64,000 nt of DNA, taken from positions 23,828,001-23,892,000 of the forward strand of contig AP031357.1 of NCBI GenBank assembly GCA_037833965.1, in the 5' to 3' direction. Position numbers and translations under genes: made by a program. This DNA comes from Marchantia polymorpha subsp. ruderalis (lineage: Eukaryota > Streptophyta > Marchantiopsida > Marchantiales > Marchantiaceae). Of the stretch, positions 51,851 through 63,877 are shown piece by piece. Below the pieces are notes generated by a model that did no database searches, was not told the origin of the DNA, and saw only the letters and a list, made by a program, of their open reading frames with translations. Within the stretch, counting starts at the first letter, position 1; the number at the start of each line of letters is the position of its first letter.

Positions 51851-52582
51851 GTCTTTCCAGGAGATCCGTGTGAATGTGGAGGATTCTAAGGTTGCTAAGA
51901 GTATGAAATTTGTCAGGAAGACATATAATATAACAATGTCCCAACCAAAGAATCACAATCTTGCACAGAGCGCCGACGCTTCGAACGAAACTCTTCTTCG
52001 TCTTGAACAAAGACCATCTGCACCGTTGGCGATCCGAGCAATTTATCAGGTGAAAAATGACAAGAGTCTCGGGAACGCTCGGTATGGCAGCAGTCTGACA
52101 GACGAGACACGGAAGGTATCGCGAGGCATCGCCCTGCTCACCGATGACTACTTTTGTCAATCTCATCAACCGCAGCTTCGAGCTGCTATTAGTTTCGAAT
52201 AACATCGAGAACACACAATCCTCTTCTTTACAAACTACCCGGAGAAACTGGACCAGATCCATATAACTTCTTGCTTTTTTCTGCTGAGGTTCTGTAGATT
52301 TGATCAGTGTCATGAACCACATCGAGCAGATGCTGCTTTATATGAAACCGAGTCTACAGCTTGCCTGGAAGGTCTATCCGGATTCAACTGGCACTTCTGT
52401 GATAAGAATTTATAGTGATTCATTAAGCCAGTGCTAGTGCAGGTATAACTCAAGACTTCACCATATTCAGTGTGCACTGGAAAACACTGTGCAGCGCAGC
52501 TTACAGTCTTTAGGAGAAGGATCCGCATGAGCAAGCGCTTGTTTGCACGCATAGTACACATCAGACAACGGAGACATTAACT
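51851..52582. other. Unassigned DNA left of the repeat patchwork
   Basis: A minus-strand frame (51846-52322) and a plus-strand frame (51870-52202) overlap. The minus frame includes LPDKFHTLSNLRILHIHTDL, which vaguely resembles leucine-rich repeat text, but no second repeat unit supports it. No gene is called. Confidence 0.35.
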
Positions 52583-53605
52583 GCTGTGCTCACACCGGCA
52601 TAGTCACTAAGAAACAATTTTGCCATAGAGACAAGGGGCTCCCGAAAAGTCTGTTCTCGTCTATGTCTCGGAAATCCCTTGAAGTCCCACTTGGATATTC
52701 CTGGCAGGTTTGGCTTGCCACACATGATAAAGGTGAACCGAAAGTGAACCACCTCTCAACTGTCAAAAAGAGATCAGATTCATTGGGTTGAGAAGAAAAT
52801 CTGGGCCATAACGTACATGATTTAAAACAAAATTGGACTCTCATATTCTACTCATCTGACCTTCAATTTCACACCAAGCTTGGCTCAAAGAAATCTTTCT
52901 ACGCAGGCATCACGTCACGGAAGAATATGTAAAGTTGAGTGATCGGGCACCAATTTATTTGTTCTTCTTCATTGAGAGAACTCAAAACAAGTTGAATCGA
53001 GTTCTCTCGGTCTGAGAAAGAGGGGTTGGCAATGTTCTTATTGTATTGCAAATGCCGAAGAGCACCGCGCAATTGTACCGCAATCTATACGGTGCTCCTC
53101 GGTGTTCGCAATCCTCACTTGCTCATCAAAAGCGAGCGAGTTCCAGTAGCCTGCGCCATATGAGCAATAGTATGAGATTCGAGCTGCCACTGCCCCACAA
53201 CCTCCTTTTCCCGTGGATGTATAAGAATATAGAGAAAGAACAGGGTATGCTCTCAGTCTTATATTCTGGAAAAAAAATGTGCAATGTCCGTGTAATCTGC
53301 CAATGTGTGATAGCCCACCCAATGCTAAATTGCAATATAACAGCAAAGGATGGAACCCACAGGACAGAGACAACACACAGAGTACAAAGTGTCACTTTTT
53401 AATAGTCTATTAAAGAGTTTGAATTCTCAAGCTACTGTTTCTCCCAGAAATACTGCAAGTGCTCAATGGTCACTCGGAGTACACACAATGCAGCGTAATA
53501 CACCCCACACACACACTTGAAATTTTAAATGCACAACTCAGAGGTCGATCACGACCTCCACTTAAGATTCAGGGGGGAAGTTTTCCAAGAGTACACTCGG
53601 TCTCC

Positions 53606-53704
53606 GCCGAGGAGCTTGAGCCGAAAGGATTTCATCCTACTTGCGCCGAAGGCGCTTCGGCCAAAGGCTACTCACCCGAATACCTTACCGCCGAAGGCGC
53701 TTGA
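53606..53704 (+). repeat. Peptide-level repeat, A-E-x-x-x-x-K-G-[FY]-x-P
   Basis: In one plus-strand frame ending at 53704 the translation runs AEELEPKGFHPTC, then AEGASAKGYSPEYLT, then AEGA and a stop. The DNA word GCCGAAGGCGCTT occurs exactly at 53645-53657 and 53690-53702, 45 bp apart, with a related GCCGAGGAGCTT at 53606. Unit lengths are multiples of three, and the peptide is conserved better than the intervening DNA. This suggests a former or short coding repeat, but no start, upstream exon or family was recognised. Confidence 0.45.
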
Positions 53705-55346
53705 AGCGGGCACTGCAGCATGAACCGTCCGTTCCGTCCAAGGCGCACGACTGTGGCCAAAGCCCCAAACCTCTAGACTGCCTTCGATTCCCCTAGACCC
53801 CAAGATTCCTTTTTTATTTTGTTTTCGCGTACCGATTATTATTTACTTGGAAAACTCGAAACTGGGAAAGACTCAGAACCTTTCTATTACGAAGCAACAC
53901 ATACTTTTGGCCTGACTCACGTCGATAATTGGTAGACTTTTCCCTCAGTGGCATACTCTATGGTTTAATGAAGCAATGAATGACAATGTGAGGTTTGCGC
54001 GTTTCATTGAGACGATTCTCGTCGCAGTAAATTCAGAAAGCCCTTCCTCACTGCTGGGTTGTACTTCAAATACTGAAACTTGTCACAAAGAATCAGACTT
54101 CCCTCCGATTATTATTTACAGCTACTACCGCGGTACTTACTATTCAAAAATGTTTCAACTTCAAAAAAAAGCAAAAACTGCGCTACCACACAATGCCTAG
54201 AATTTGAACGTGAGATCCAGAGTCCGGCATTACATCATCAGTGCTTCTGACCCTGCTCTTCCCATACATCGATACATCAGGTCTCCAGAAAAGCCATTCT
54301 TCCGAACAGCTTATTTTTGACATTTATTGTTGTGCTCACACCGGCATAGTCACCAAGAAAAATTTTTGCCAAAGGACAAGGGGTTCTCGGAAAGCTATTC
54401 TCGTATGTGTCTCGGGAATCCCTTCAAGTCCCACTTGTATGTTCCTGGCAGGTTTGGCTTCTTGCCACACATGATAAAGGTGAACCACCTCTCAACTGTC
54501 GAAAAGAGATCGGAATCATTGAGTTGAGAAGATATTTGGGCCATAACGTACATGGTTTAAAACATAGATAGAGGCCAACATTTAACTTCAAATTTGTACC
54601 TCTATCCACTACAAAACCATCAACAACGAACTTTGTCCATCCATAGCATTATCTGTGCCCATCCATGCTATTTAATTTCACATTCGACAATGTCTTCTTT
54701 AGTTGTGCATTTTTGAACAAGAGTTAAATGTATTCATCTCAATACTATATTTGCAAGTAAAATTTTAAGAATCTATTTCTAAAGAATTCACAAGTATTCT
54801 CTAATGCAAGCATGGAACAATTTAATATGCGCATTGCGCACTCTTCTTGCACTCCGTGAACTAAACGCAGGTGTTTATACATTGTATTGACATGACAAAC
54901 AAGTTAAGATCTAGGTGTTAACTAGTATTGATGAGCATGGTTTCTATATCTGTTTGCAAACTATGTCTATCTGTATCCACCAGGAAATAATACCCACCCT
55001 TGCCCATCCATGATCAATAACTTTCAGTTCATCACCACCCAAAACCCATGGTCACTCAACGGTGGGCTCTGATGCATGATCAAAAGAGAATGTAGTCTTT
55101 ACAATATGACATGAAGTAGGCTCATGAGTATGATTAATAGGTTTGTTTCTTAAAATTTTCTTGTTTTGAACCTTTGTACAATGTTATTTTCTATGTTTGA
55201 GTAAATCAAGTTAAATGAATACTTGGCCGGTGATGGAAAGTATGAAGTAGCCGTAGTCGTTGGACTTTCTGCAAAACATTCTGTCCGGGACAAGCAACTC
55301 ATGCCAGGTCAACAAAGATGCGACCTCTGTCTCTTTCTGTCATTTG

Positions 55347-55378
55347 GCCACTCGCATGTACTCATACATGCGAGTGGC
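55347..55378. repeat. Perfect 14-bp hairpin sharing sequence with the ankyrin gene
   Basis: GCCACTCGCATGTA (55347-55360) and TACATGCGAGTGGC (55365-55378) are exact complements around a CTCA loop. The left arm with its flank (55341-55359, CATTTGGCCACTCGCATGT) is identical over 19 bases to the ankyrin gene's coding strand at 59023-59005, where it encodes HLATRM. In the hairpin copy the plus-strand reading is also HLATRM. Confidence 0.7.
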
Positions 55379-56229
55379 AAAATCGTCGGAACCATCTTGC
55401 GAATCCAGGATGATGACTTTCAACATTCGCAGCTACAAGTTCGAGCGGGCAAGAAAAGACGCAGACTTCTTCACCAGTTTTTGCAGAGAGGGCGCAGACC
55501 TCTTTCTCACCTCATTGGTCTATGTCTCATAACAGGTTGAACTCATAACAGGTTGAATCTGACAAAGAGGAGTTTCCTTGTTCATATTGTGTTGCAAATG
55601 CCAAGGAGCACCGCGCAGGTGTTACGCAATATATGTGAGAATCACCAAAAGCGAGCTCTTCGAGACGGAAGGTAATTAGTGCAACCCTTGTAAAGTACGA
55701 AGGTCTCTACCCGTCTCCCCTACAGAGGGAATGAAGGACTTTTTCTCACACTCTCTCGTGTCATTAATGATGTCACGAACCTCCAAGCGAATATGCTCAG
55801 GGCAGGACACATTCTCTTTTTGTCTCGAGGGAACCCAAGAGGACATTTGCCTCCCCACACAGAAATTAGACCAGTGGACGACTCTCATCGCGAGCGTTCA
55901 CGCTACGAGACCGTCGTAGCGTTAACGCTAGCCACGAAAGTCCAATTTTCAGTGCTTGCATGCGCAGACCAGCTGTTTGCTCCTGGTTTGTGACACCAGT
56001 TCCGGTAGCCTGCCCCATGTGAGCATTAATGTGAGATCTCAGCTGCTACGGCCCCACAACCTCCTTTTCCCCCGGCGGATGTATAAGAATACAGAAAAAG
56101 AACTGGCTATGCTGACAGTCTTAAATTTTAAAACACAGAAAGTGCCATGTTCGTGTTATCTGCTAATGCCTAGAATTTGACCGTGAGATCCAGAGGGGAA
56201 AGGTCGGCATTACACCATCAGTGTCAGAG

Positions 56230-58285
56230 GTAGGCGCATAACATCTGAGAATCATGTCTGCAGAAGTATACGCTATGCAAGGATACCCCTGATTCGAGAG
56301 TCCTTGAGCCAGAAGGTGAGCAGAATTGAAAGAAAGAAGAAGGTGGTGAGATTCTTGACCACATCTAGACGGTTAGAGATAGACGCGCACATTGCGTTAT
56401 ACATTTCTTTCATTTGCTTTAAATTTCAAATTAACTTTTCCAGAACGGAAAAGTCACCTATTGTGTGTGACCGCTCACATACAAACTCACCTCAACCTCA
56501 CCCTCCCAATCTTGCTCCTGTTGTAAACGTAAAATGCAAGTTAAGAATTCATGGTGGATACCACTAGCTCATATTACTTAGAATTATTTCTCTATGTCTT
56601 GTTTTCCTGAACATTAGTGTCTAAAACATAGTATTAAAACAATTCAAAATTTATAGTTGAAGGGTTTTAGAATAAACCATAAAAGAATAAAATCTAGTTT
56701 ATTTCTATATTGAAGTTGCAAAATACTGATTTAAAGGAACAATTTATTTTTTGATTGGACACAAGTAGGACATATTCAACCTTTGTACAGTATGAGGTTT
56801 ATCACCATGTTGTGATCTGGTTATACGGTACACATCTTATTACACTTTTAGTCAACTTTGATTCTGTTTCATTCAATATATTTTGACTTTAACTCCATAT
56901 GAAATTTTCATGCTTTGAGATAATAAAATATATCATATCTCTGATAATACCGCAATGTACATTTTATAGCATATATATATTGAATATCGAAAGGTTTTTG
57001 TGATATTCATTATCAAGTTACGAACTGTAAAAATGTGATAAAAACCTGAATTGTAACGTCTGACCTTTGTAGCATTTCATCATATTCAAGCTTTCCAATA
57101 ATCACAATAGAATCTACCTCATTTTGAAAAATTTTTGTACTAAGCGTCTTTTCAATCATGATATTTAATTACAGTACATATAATTCTAGCTAGATTTAAG
57201 TATTAATAGCTATGATACATCTTAAAAATTGATTTTGATTATTTTAAGAATAAAAGACGCTTATTTGCCCAAATTTACCAATAGTTTTGGTATCATGATG
57301 TAATTTGAAACCAATTGAGATGTAAAGTTTTTTTTTCAAATGATGTCTTCATTTTATACCAATGATATCATGATTAGAAGTAATTCACGATATGATTTTG
57401 AACTGCTGAATAAAAGTATGTCAAACATCAGTTGCATTCAATTTATGTTCATAATAATTAAAAAAAGATGTATATTTCATTGAAAAACTGATACATTCAA
57501 TTAGAAGTCATGTCTGATGATCTTTCACAAGAACTATGGTATCTTAAAACTTGTGAAGGTGTTAAAGATCGATGACATTATTTACATGTCACTTTCACGA
57601 GTGTAAAACAAGTAAAGATGGTATTATTTTATTAATAACCCTATCGAGAAAACTATCCAATATCAAATACTTGTAAAAAAATGAGTTTTCATATTTTATA
57701 AAAATTTACGACAATATTAATTTTAATATATGAGTTTGCAATTACTTTTTTAAAGAAGTTTTTTAGTATTGTAAAAAGATATCTAACCAATGAGAAAATT
57801 ACTTGATGGGACCTCCAGAACATAAAACACTTACGGAGACCTCTGAGGATTCATTTTACTCGATGAGGGGGCATTTCAGCTTACCGTCACCCATGTTTCC
57901 ATACGAGTTCGTGCATGCAGTTCATACTGTGAATAGAGAATTAATCTTAGCAAAAGGCTATCAAGAAAAGCAGGTTTGGAAGTAAACTTTGACACTTACA
58001 GTAACAGACCTAAAAAGGTATCAATTGTCAATTAAGTCCTATCAATTAAGTCTTCTTCTCCTGACGGGAAGATCTGTCAACTTAAAATATTTCTGTGAAA
58101 GAATAGACTAACACTGCTACTAATCCATACGCTTGTAGAACTAGGAAAAGTAGATGATAACTAACATACCGCTTGAAAGGTACGCAAGAAAGCTTCTTAC
58201 TGTTTTTACCATTCTCCGGAAGCCACAGATAAACAAGTGACAGCGGTCCTCCAAGGATCCAACGTACTCTGTAAACTAATCTTGC
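56230..58285. other. AT-rich intergenic DNA, no gene seen
   Basis: This is strongly AT-rich from about 56.6 to 57.8 kb. A short plus-strand frame at 57803-57985 has no recognisable motif. The right end borders the ankyrin gene's stop codon and should include its 3' untranslated region. Confidence 0.55.
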
Positions 58286-60310
58286 CTACTGCTCGTTGGA
58301 ACTGTACAATACGTACACATTTGTCAGAAGCTGAATTCCAACGAGAACAACACCGCTGATGGTGCAAGCCAGCATCAAGAGCTGACTGTCTGGCGGCAAG
58401 TTCCCAAACCCTGCTGCCGCAAATGCTCCGACTCCGAAGCCTACACTCACCGTGAGAGGGAAACCGTTCTGTAACCGAATTAGAAAAAGAAATTCGGTCT
58501 TTTCCCAGGAGAGGTCTGAGCGCCTTTCTCCACGGATAATCCACATCAGGCAGCGGAGTATCGTGTAGACAGCAAAATAGAAGGATACGCTGTTACAAAT
58601 CCAAAACAATCTCACCGGCCTGCTTTTGAAGTCTCCTACCTCCGTGCCGAACGGAGGCTGCAGGTATGCGGCGAAGGTCACGCCTGCGATGAAAGTGGCC
58701 GCCACCAGAAATGTGTTGACAGAATCTTGAACTGCCTTCCATCTGCCAATAGAAGCAGTCATTATGAACTCATTCTTGGGGTGCTTTTCCAGCATGTCGA
58801 GAAACACGTCTAGATTCTTGTCGTCATTAGACATCATCGTCAAGAATTCCTGGCCTAGGAATTTTGGTCTCTTGTGGTGGCAGTAACTGTACCTTTCCCA
58901 TACGATATGTAATGGAACTTCCCTACGGTAGTTGTAAGTGGCCGGATCAAAATTGGGGTGACTACCGAATTCAACCAGCATCTCCAGAAGATCGGAGGCT
59001 TTACACATGCGAGTGGCCAAATGCAGTGGAGTGTCAAACCTTTGGAACTTTTTCGCGAAATCAAGCTCACGACCTTTTTTTTCGCTCGAAGTCGAATTTT
59101 GTGACAGCCAGGATGGAAGATGGCACTTACCTCCCGTCACCACTTTGGCGTTAACATCCACGTCTTTAAGTGAGATCAGCACTTTGAAAGCCTCCATAGC
59201 TCCCGTTCTGATCGTGCAATGGAGAGGAGTCATACCAAATAGTCTTTCGCCTACATTCAGTTGTATACCCTCACGCTGGATAAGGTATTTCACAAGCTCA
59301 TGATTGTTCTGAGTGGCAGCCAGATGCAATGCAGCGTGCCCATCCATAGGAACCTTGAACTTTTGATACTTGTCCCATTGATTCTCGAAAACCTCGTTAT
59401 CTTTTACTGAAATGCGTTTCACACTCCCATCCAACGTCCCATACTTTGAATTCTGCAGGAGGAGACTCTTATGCGTTTTGAAGAACTTTGACATCCGTAT
59501 AGCGTTTACCGCTTCTGTGAGAGCGGTAGACGCTAAACTTTTAACTTCCTGAATATAAAGTTCAGGATAGACAAATTCAATTGCCAAACCCCCAACCTGT
59601 TCATTGATCTGACGGGAGCTCACTTCCAGCAACTTGTCCATGATGTTGATATTAAACCTCTTCATCGTTGCGTGAAAAAGGGGACGCTGCCAGGCAGACA
59701 GGAGAAATGGCGTCCAGCCCCTCGCTCTGTCTTTCGAGACAAGATCCAGTGGAACTTTGGAGTCGAACAGCACCCGGACGACGTCGGCATGTCCTCCGGC
59801 AATAGCAAAATGCAGGACGTTCCTTCCAAACAGCTTATCTTTGGCCTTGACAGCATTCTCCACATCTTCATACTTTTCCAAAAGTAATGTCACGGCTTCA
59901 GCGTGACCAGAGCAAGCTGCCAAGTGCAACGACGTGAAACCGTCCTCGGAAGAGTCTTCTTGGACAGAAATTGAACGTCCCAGCCAGCTCTGCAGTTCCG
60001 TAATAACGGGACAATGGCCCCCGGATGCAGCCAGATGCAGTGCAGTGTACCCACCTTCCGTCTTTGCAGTCGGGTCCGCCTCTACGTTCTTGAGTTTCCG
60101 GACGAGATCCACGTCTCCTGCCCAAGCTGCAAAGTGCAAAATCTTCAGCTTGAGGTCTACGTCCACATAGGCGTCCTTGAGCACTGGGAGTTTATGTAGC
60201 AACGGCGTGAGGATCGAAAGATCTCTATCGCGACCAAACGTTTGTAACAACTGCTCTCGTAAGTCGAGGCTGAGCTGGAATCCGTCGACTTCTGCTTGCT
60301 TGTTCTCCAT
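58286..60310 (-). CDS. Ankyrin-repeat PGG-domain membrane protein, intronless
   Basis: One uninterrupted frame of 674 aa starts at the first ATG (60310, MENKQAEVDGFQLS). The same frame stays open further upstream but without an ATG. Ankyrin units are visible at about 54-81, 87-115, 124-152, 163-192, 323-352, 358-387 and 425-454, with typical GxTxLHLAAxxGH text (GYTALHLAASGGH at 87-99). A loop between the last two units (about 390-424) contains a Ser/Lys-rich insertion. The PGG domain begins VQDSVNTFLVAATFIAGVTF (527-546), followed by QPPFG. Three further hydrophobic spans follow (about 567-591, 616-638, 643-667). Plant ankyrin-PGG proteins such as ACD6 and ITN1 sit in membranes and act in defence, cell-death and salt responses. 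Which role applies here cannot be told. Lack of introns is unusual beside its neighbours and may reflect retroposition or family habit. Confidence 0.92.
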   Translation of the reverse strand: MENKQAEVDGFQLSLDLREQLLQTFGRDRDLSILTPLLHKLPVLKDAYVDVDLKLKILHFAAWAGDVDLVRKLKNVEADPTAKTEGGYTALHLAASGGHCPVITELQSWLGRSISVQEDSSEDGFTSLHLAACSGHAEAVTLLLEKYEDVENAVKAKDKLFGRNVLHFAIAGGHADVVRVLFDSKVPLDLVSKDRARGWTPFLLSAWQRPLFHATMKRFNINIMDKLLEVSSRQINEQVGGLAIEFVYPELYIQEVKSLASTALTEAVNAIRMSKFFKTHKSLLLQNSKYGTLDGSVKRISVKDNEVFENQWDKYQKFKVPMDGHAALHLAATQNNHELVKYLIQREGIQLNVGERLFGMTPLHCTIRTGAMEAFKVLISLKDVDVNAKVVTGGKCHLPSWLSQNSTSSEKKGRELDFAKKFQRFDTPLHLATRMCKASDLLEMLVEFGSHPNFDPATYNYRREVPLHIVWERYSYCHHKRPKFLGQEFLTMMSNDDKNLDVFLDMLEKHPKNEFIMTASIGRWKAVQDSVNTFLVAATFIAGVTFAAYLQPPFGTEVGDFKSRPVRLFWICNSVSFYFAVYTILRCLMWIIRGERRSDLSWEKTEFLFLIRLQNGFPLTVSVGFGVGAFAAAGFGNLPPDSQLLMLACTISGVVLVGIQLLTNVYVLYSSNEQ

Positions 60311-61860
60311 TCTCCTCCGACGTCTACGTGAAATGTTCTGTCTATTACTTGCTGCACACCACGCCAATTCTACACGCAGAAACTAACGCTCGGAGGCAGT
60401 ATTTGGGAACATGATGTTCTTAGAACATGTAATGGGACGTTTGATGCCAAAAGCTTCAATTGCGCTCGACAGGGATGCAAAGCTCCTGCAGTTTTGGGCT
60501 GGTTATGAAGACTTGGTGATTCAAGCTGTGCTTCAGTATGCTGGTGCGCTACGCCTGCTTGTACATATATGTCAAACAGTAGCATTGAATCTCTGAGTTG
60601 ATAGGGTCCCGCAGAGATCGGGACAAGATAGTAACATAAGCGAGAAGAACGCTTTTAATATATTCAGCAGAATGAGTCAGCGGCTCAGGCCTAGGAAATC
60701 TCTAATTGCAGGTAATACCGTCGACCTCACATACAACATAAATTGGGTTGACGGTTGTCTTTTCTAAAAGCTCTAGAAGCTCTAGAACATCGTTTGAAAT
60801 CATAGGTACTCTTAGAGTAGCATGTGTAATTTCATATCAAGTGTGGCATTGTATATCTAACTCTTAACAGTAAATATATTTTTTGACTAGATACCCCAAG
60901 GTTATGATTGGTTAACTTAGGGTATGTAGGTGAAACGGTGATCACCCCTATTTATTCACTTTGATAAGCACTAAGTGTTCATAGATATATCTTCTAAGAC
61001 GATAATTTACTCGATTCTGCAACTCAGTCATTTCCGATCAAAATTCTTGTAAGGCTTTTACTCACAAAGTATTCACACCCGCATGGTTCTTGTGACAAAA
61101 CTAGACAATCTTTATTCTTCGTGATTGACCTGAAATCATTCGGTATGTGATTCCATGTACTAATATTGTCATTTTTTTAATTTTTTTCCTCGATGATCCC
61201 TATTGCATGAGGTAATGTGTGCAAAAAGTTAATATCCTGAAATTCCATAAATTTACTGGACTAAGTTAGAATATGTATATATATGTTACAAATTTTTGGA
61301 TTTTATTTCAGCCACATATAATTTTGATTTGGGTGTAAGTGAATGGATTTGATTTGAATGAATTGTCACAAGATAACATCTTGGGTCCAATCCATAATTA
61401 TAGCATGACAACATAGGCACTGTAATCTATAAGTATAACAAATCATTACGATAAGATCTAGTCTCACTTATATTATTTAACACTTCACGTTGTTATTTTT
61501 GACACTTCAAGAGTTTGATCTGAACATATTTAATACTTTGATGCTCATCTTTGTAATTTTTTATTTTTACTTTTTGATATATACTTTAGTTATTTTATAT
61601 TCTTATTGTTTTTTGTCTTTAGGGATTTAAAACTTTCGCTTGGGTAATCTTGATGTTTTAAACCTTCAAAAATTTGCCTTCTGACATTTTGGTGCTTTAG
61701 CTTTTGCAAATTAGATTTTGTGTACCAAATTGATAATAAAAAATTATATTTTTTATATTTTTTTTATGAATAAATATATTTTTATTTGAATATATTAGAT
61801 TTGACATCTAAATATTTATGTCCAAATATCACGCGTGACTTGTTCACAGGATAAGACGAT
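60311..61860. other. Upstream of the ankyrin gene, then AT-rich DNA
   Basis: The first few hundred bases probably contain the ankyrin gene's leader and promoter. From about 60.7 kb the DNA is AT-rich with no open frames of note. The words AAAGCTCTAGAAGCTCTAGAA near 60769-60789 form a small direct repeat. Confidence 0.45.
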
Positions 61861-63679
61861 AAGTTATACCTGTGCGCTCTACTCAGCGTACATCCGCACT
61901 GCGATGACAGAGTGATCGAGCTGAGAATTCCATGAAAGTGAAAGTCCTCCCCGTAGAACGACAGTTTGAATACTATGAGTGGAAGAAACCTCACCAGATA
62001 GATTCTGCAACGCAAAAATACCTTATGACGTCGGTATATCTCAACTGGAAGATACACTGTAAAGAAGTCTCAGTCTCCCTAATTTTTTTTGTTCTACTCT
62101 TTGGGTAGTCTTGGGCTATTCTTCTTCCACACTTGCAATTTTTTTCTCTTCACCAAGTACTCGGCTACCTGTTGGTCCTGACAGAAGTCGAAGATGCTAG
62201 CTCAGAGCATCTTCGACTAAGTGTTCGTCCAGCACACACTCTATTTCTCTCATTCCCTAAGTGCTCAGGTGCCCATAACATCTGAAAAAGGGGTGCTCTC
62301 CTATCTTCGAATAAGAAAGCAGCACATCCCAGGGGGTAGCGACTGTTTATACAGAACACAGGACTCTGCTAAGTGGTAGCCCGATGTATAGCGCAGAATT
62401 GCTGTATCGTTTGGGGGTTTTTTGTTTTATCATTCTCGAAGTGGTAAAGCAGAGTTTCCACGGAGAGCTTCCACATTATCTACTTGAATTGGATCTACGG
62501 TATGGAAACTCTGACAATGTTTAGCGGCAAACTAATAGTAGCCAACCTTAAGTAGTAGGAACTACACAAATTCTAAAACTGGATTTTACGAAGAAAACAA
62601 AAATGATGCGAGTTATCATTCACATATTGTAAATAAAATTATAATATATGAAATATAATTAATAACTAAAATTCATAATGACTTTTTGAATTTTAAAAAG
62701 TCACTTATTTCACAATTATAATCATTTCAAAACTATATTTTTATTTTATCGATTAAAAAATTAAAATCAACTACTTTTTTTCTATATAAAAGAATATACG
62801 GACTTCATGCAAAAATGTAAATGACGATTATGAAAAAAAATATGAAAATTTTAAATATTAAATAGCTAATTCCATAAATTTTAAACAAGTTTTAAAAATT
62901 TATGAAATAAATTTGTATCAAATATGACTCGCACATATTTTTGTAGAAATCATAATAAAAATTAATACTACGTAACATAGTGAGTAAAATTTTGTCAATG
63001 CTGTAACAATAATCTAAATAAATGTTAAAAAATTATTAAAAAGATCAAAAATTATGAAATTAATTTCAAAATGAGTTGCAAAAAAATTTTATGATATCAT
63101 AATCATTTGCTTGTAAATTTTTTTAGCACAGTGTATTTCAATGAAAATATAATAGATTGAATTTAAAATCCATCAGGTTTTTTTTAATATACGATTTTTA
63201 TATCAAATAATGATTATATATATGATATTTAAACTATCGAGATCCAATTATCTAGATTAATGAATCTATAAAATATAAGAACATCATTTTAATAATATAT
63301 TAATTATTGATCAATTCAAATTATTCTCATTTGGGTTAAAATTGAATTTCCTTCTAAGTACAGTATTAGTTACATAAAAAATTAATTTCATAGTGTTACT
63401 TCAAAAAAATTATTTTAGATTAAGTATTCATTGGTTTATTTTAAAATTTTTTATCTTCATTAATTTTTTAAAAGTTTGATAATTAAATTTTTATGTTTAC
63501 TCTAACCATTCATATAAAATCAAAATATAATACATTACCCAATGAAGTTAGGTTAGTAATAAAAACTTTGTAACTCCGGAGTGTACGATTGGATTCGTCG
63601 GGAGTGAGGTGCATATGGAGTGCACGAAGATGGTAGATATCCACGGGTGGAATAACCAAACTTCTTGACTTGTAGTTAC
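61861..63679. other. Unassigned DNA and AT-rich desert
   Basis: A more balanced stretch (61.85-62.55 kb) has short minus-strand frames (61782-62057, 62165-62359) without recognisable motifs. A short hairpin lies at 62186-62218, where AGTCGAAGATGCT and AGCATCTTCGACT are complementary. From 62.6 to 63.55 kb the DNA is extremely AT-rich. If the exon at the right edge is real, its downstream intron would start here. Confidence 0.4.
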
Positions 63680-63877
63680 CTGTGCATGCGCGGATATGAT
63701 GGCCCAATTCTGAGCTTTGCTCTGCATACGAAGCTCGTCGACACCTTCTTTAGGAGAGTTTGTCTGCTGGAGCAACCGGACTAACCGAGCGAGGTCTCGG
63801 AGGATCTCAAGCCAGCGGACGTCCTGGGAATTTGTCTCGCCAGGACGCACAGGAAGCGCCTGGAGGAGCGCGACTTC
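63680..63877 (-). CDS. Probable internal exon of a gene running off the right edge (partial)
   Basis: A GC-rich minus-strand frame is bounded by a good acceptor (CGCTTTCACGCAG, exon start 63877) and a donor (GCACAG|GTAACT, exon end 63680). Both are in phase 0, giving 66 codons. The peptide begins EVALLQALPVRPGETN and contains a helical-looking RWLEILRDLARLVRLLQQTN and LRMQSKAQNWAIISAHAQ. An in-frame stop lies at 63962-63964, so coding cannot run straight on to the window edge. Upstream coding would have to be spliced from beyond it, or translation would start inside this block. No family was recognised, and no following exon was found in the AT-rich DNA to the left. Confidence 0.4.

Larger units (their letters stand above)
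52583..56222. repeat. Patchwork of duplicated, diverged blocks (possible decayed tandem array)
   Basis: Three block types recur in direct orientation. Block R1 (52583-52828 and 54328-54563) shares CACACCGGCATAGTCAC, TTCCTGGCAGGTTTGGCTT and CATAACGTACATG. Block R2 occurs at 53040-53305 and again in two parts at 55585-55660 and 55995-56165. It shares GAGCACCGCGCA, CCCCACAACCTCCTTTTCCC and GATGTATAAGAATA. Block R3 (54190-54235 and 56166-56220) shares CCTAGAATTTGA and GTGAGATCCAGAG. In the second R2 copy about 330 bp of unrelated sequence interrupts the block. The order suggests an originally tandem or repeatedly inserted unit of roughly 1.5-2 kb. No encoded protein was identified. Confidence 0.65.

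Noticed and set aside
51846..52322. Minus-strand frame with LRILHIHTDL, suggestive of a leucine-rich repeat protein
   Set aside because: Only one loosely matching segment is present, with no repeated unit and no splice-bounded exon.
59040..59152. GGAG|GTAAGT inside the ankyrin gene, resembling an intron donor
   Set aside because: No downstream AG restores the ankyrin frame in the required phase, and the sequence reads through without a stop, so it is kept as coding.
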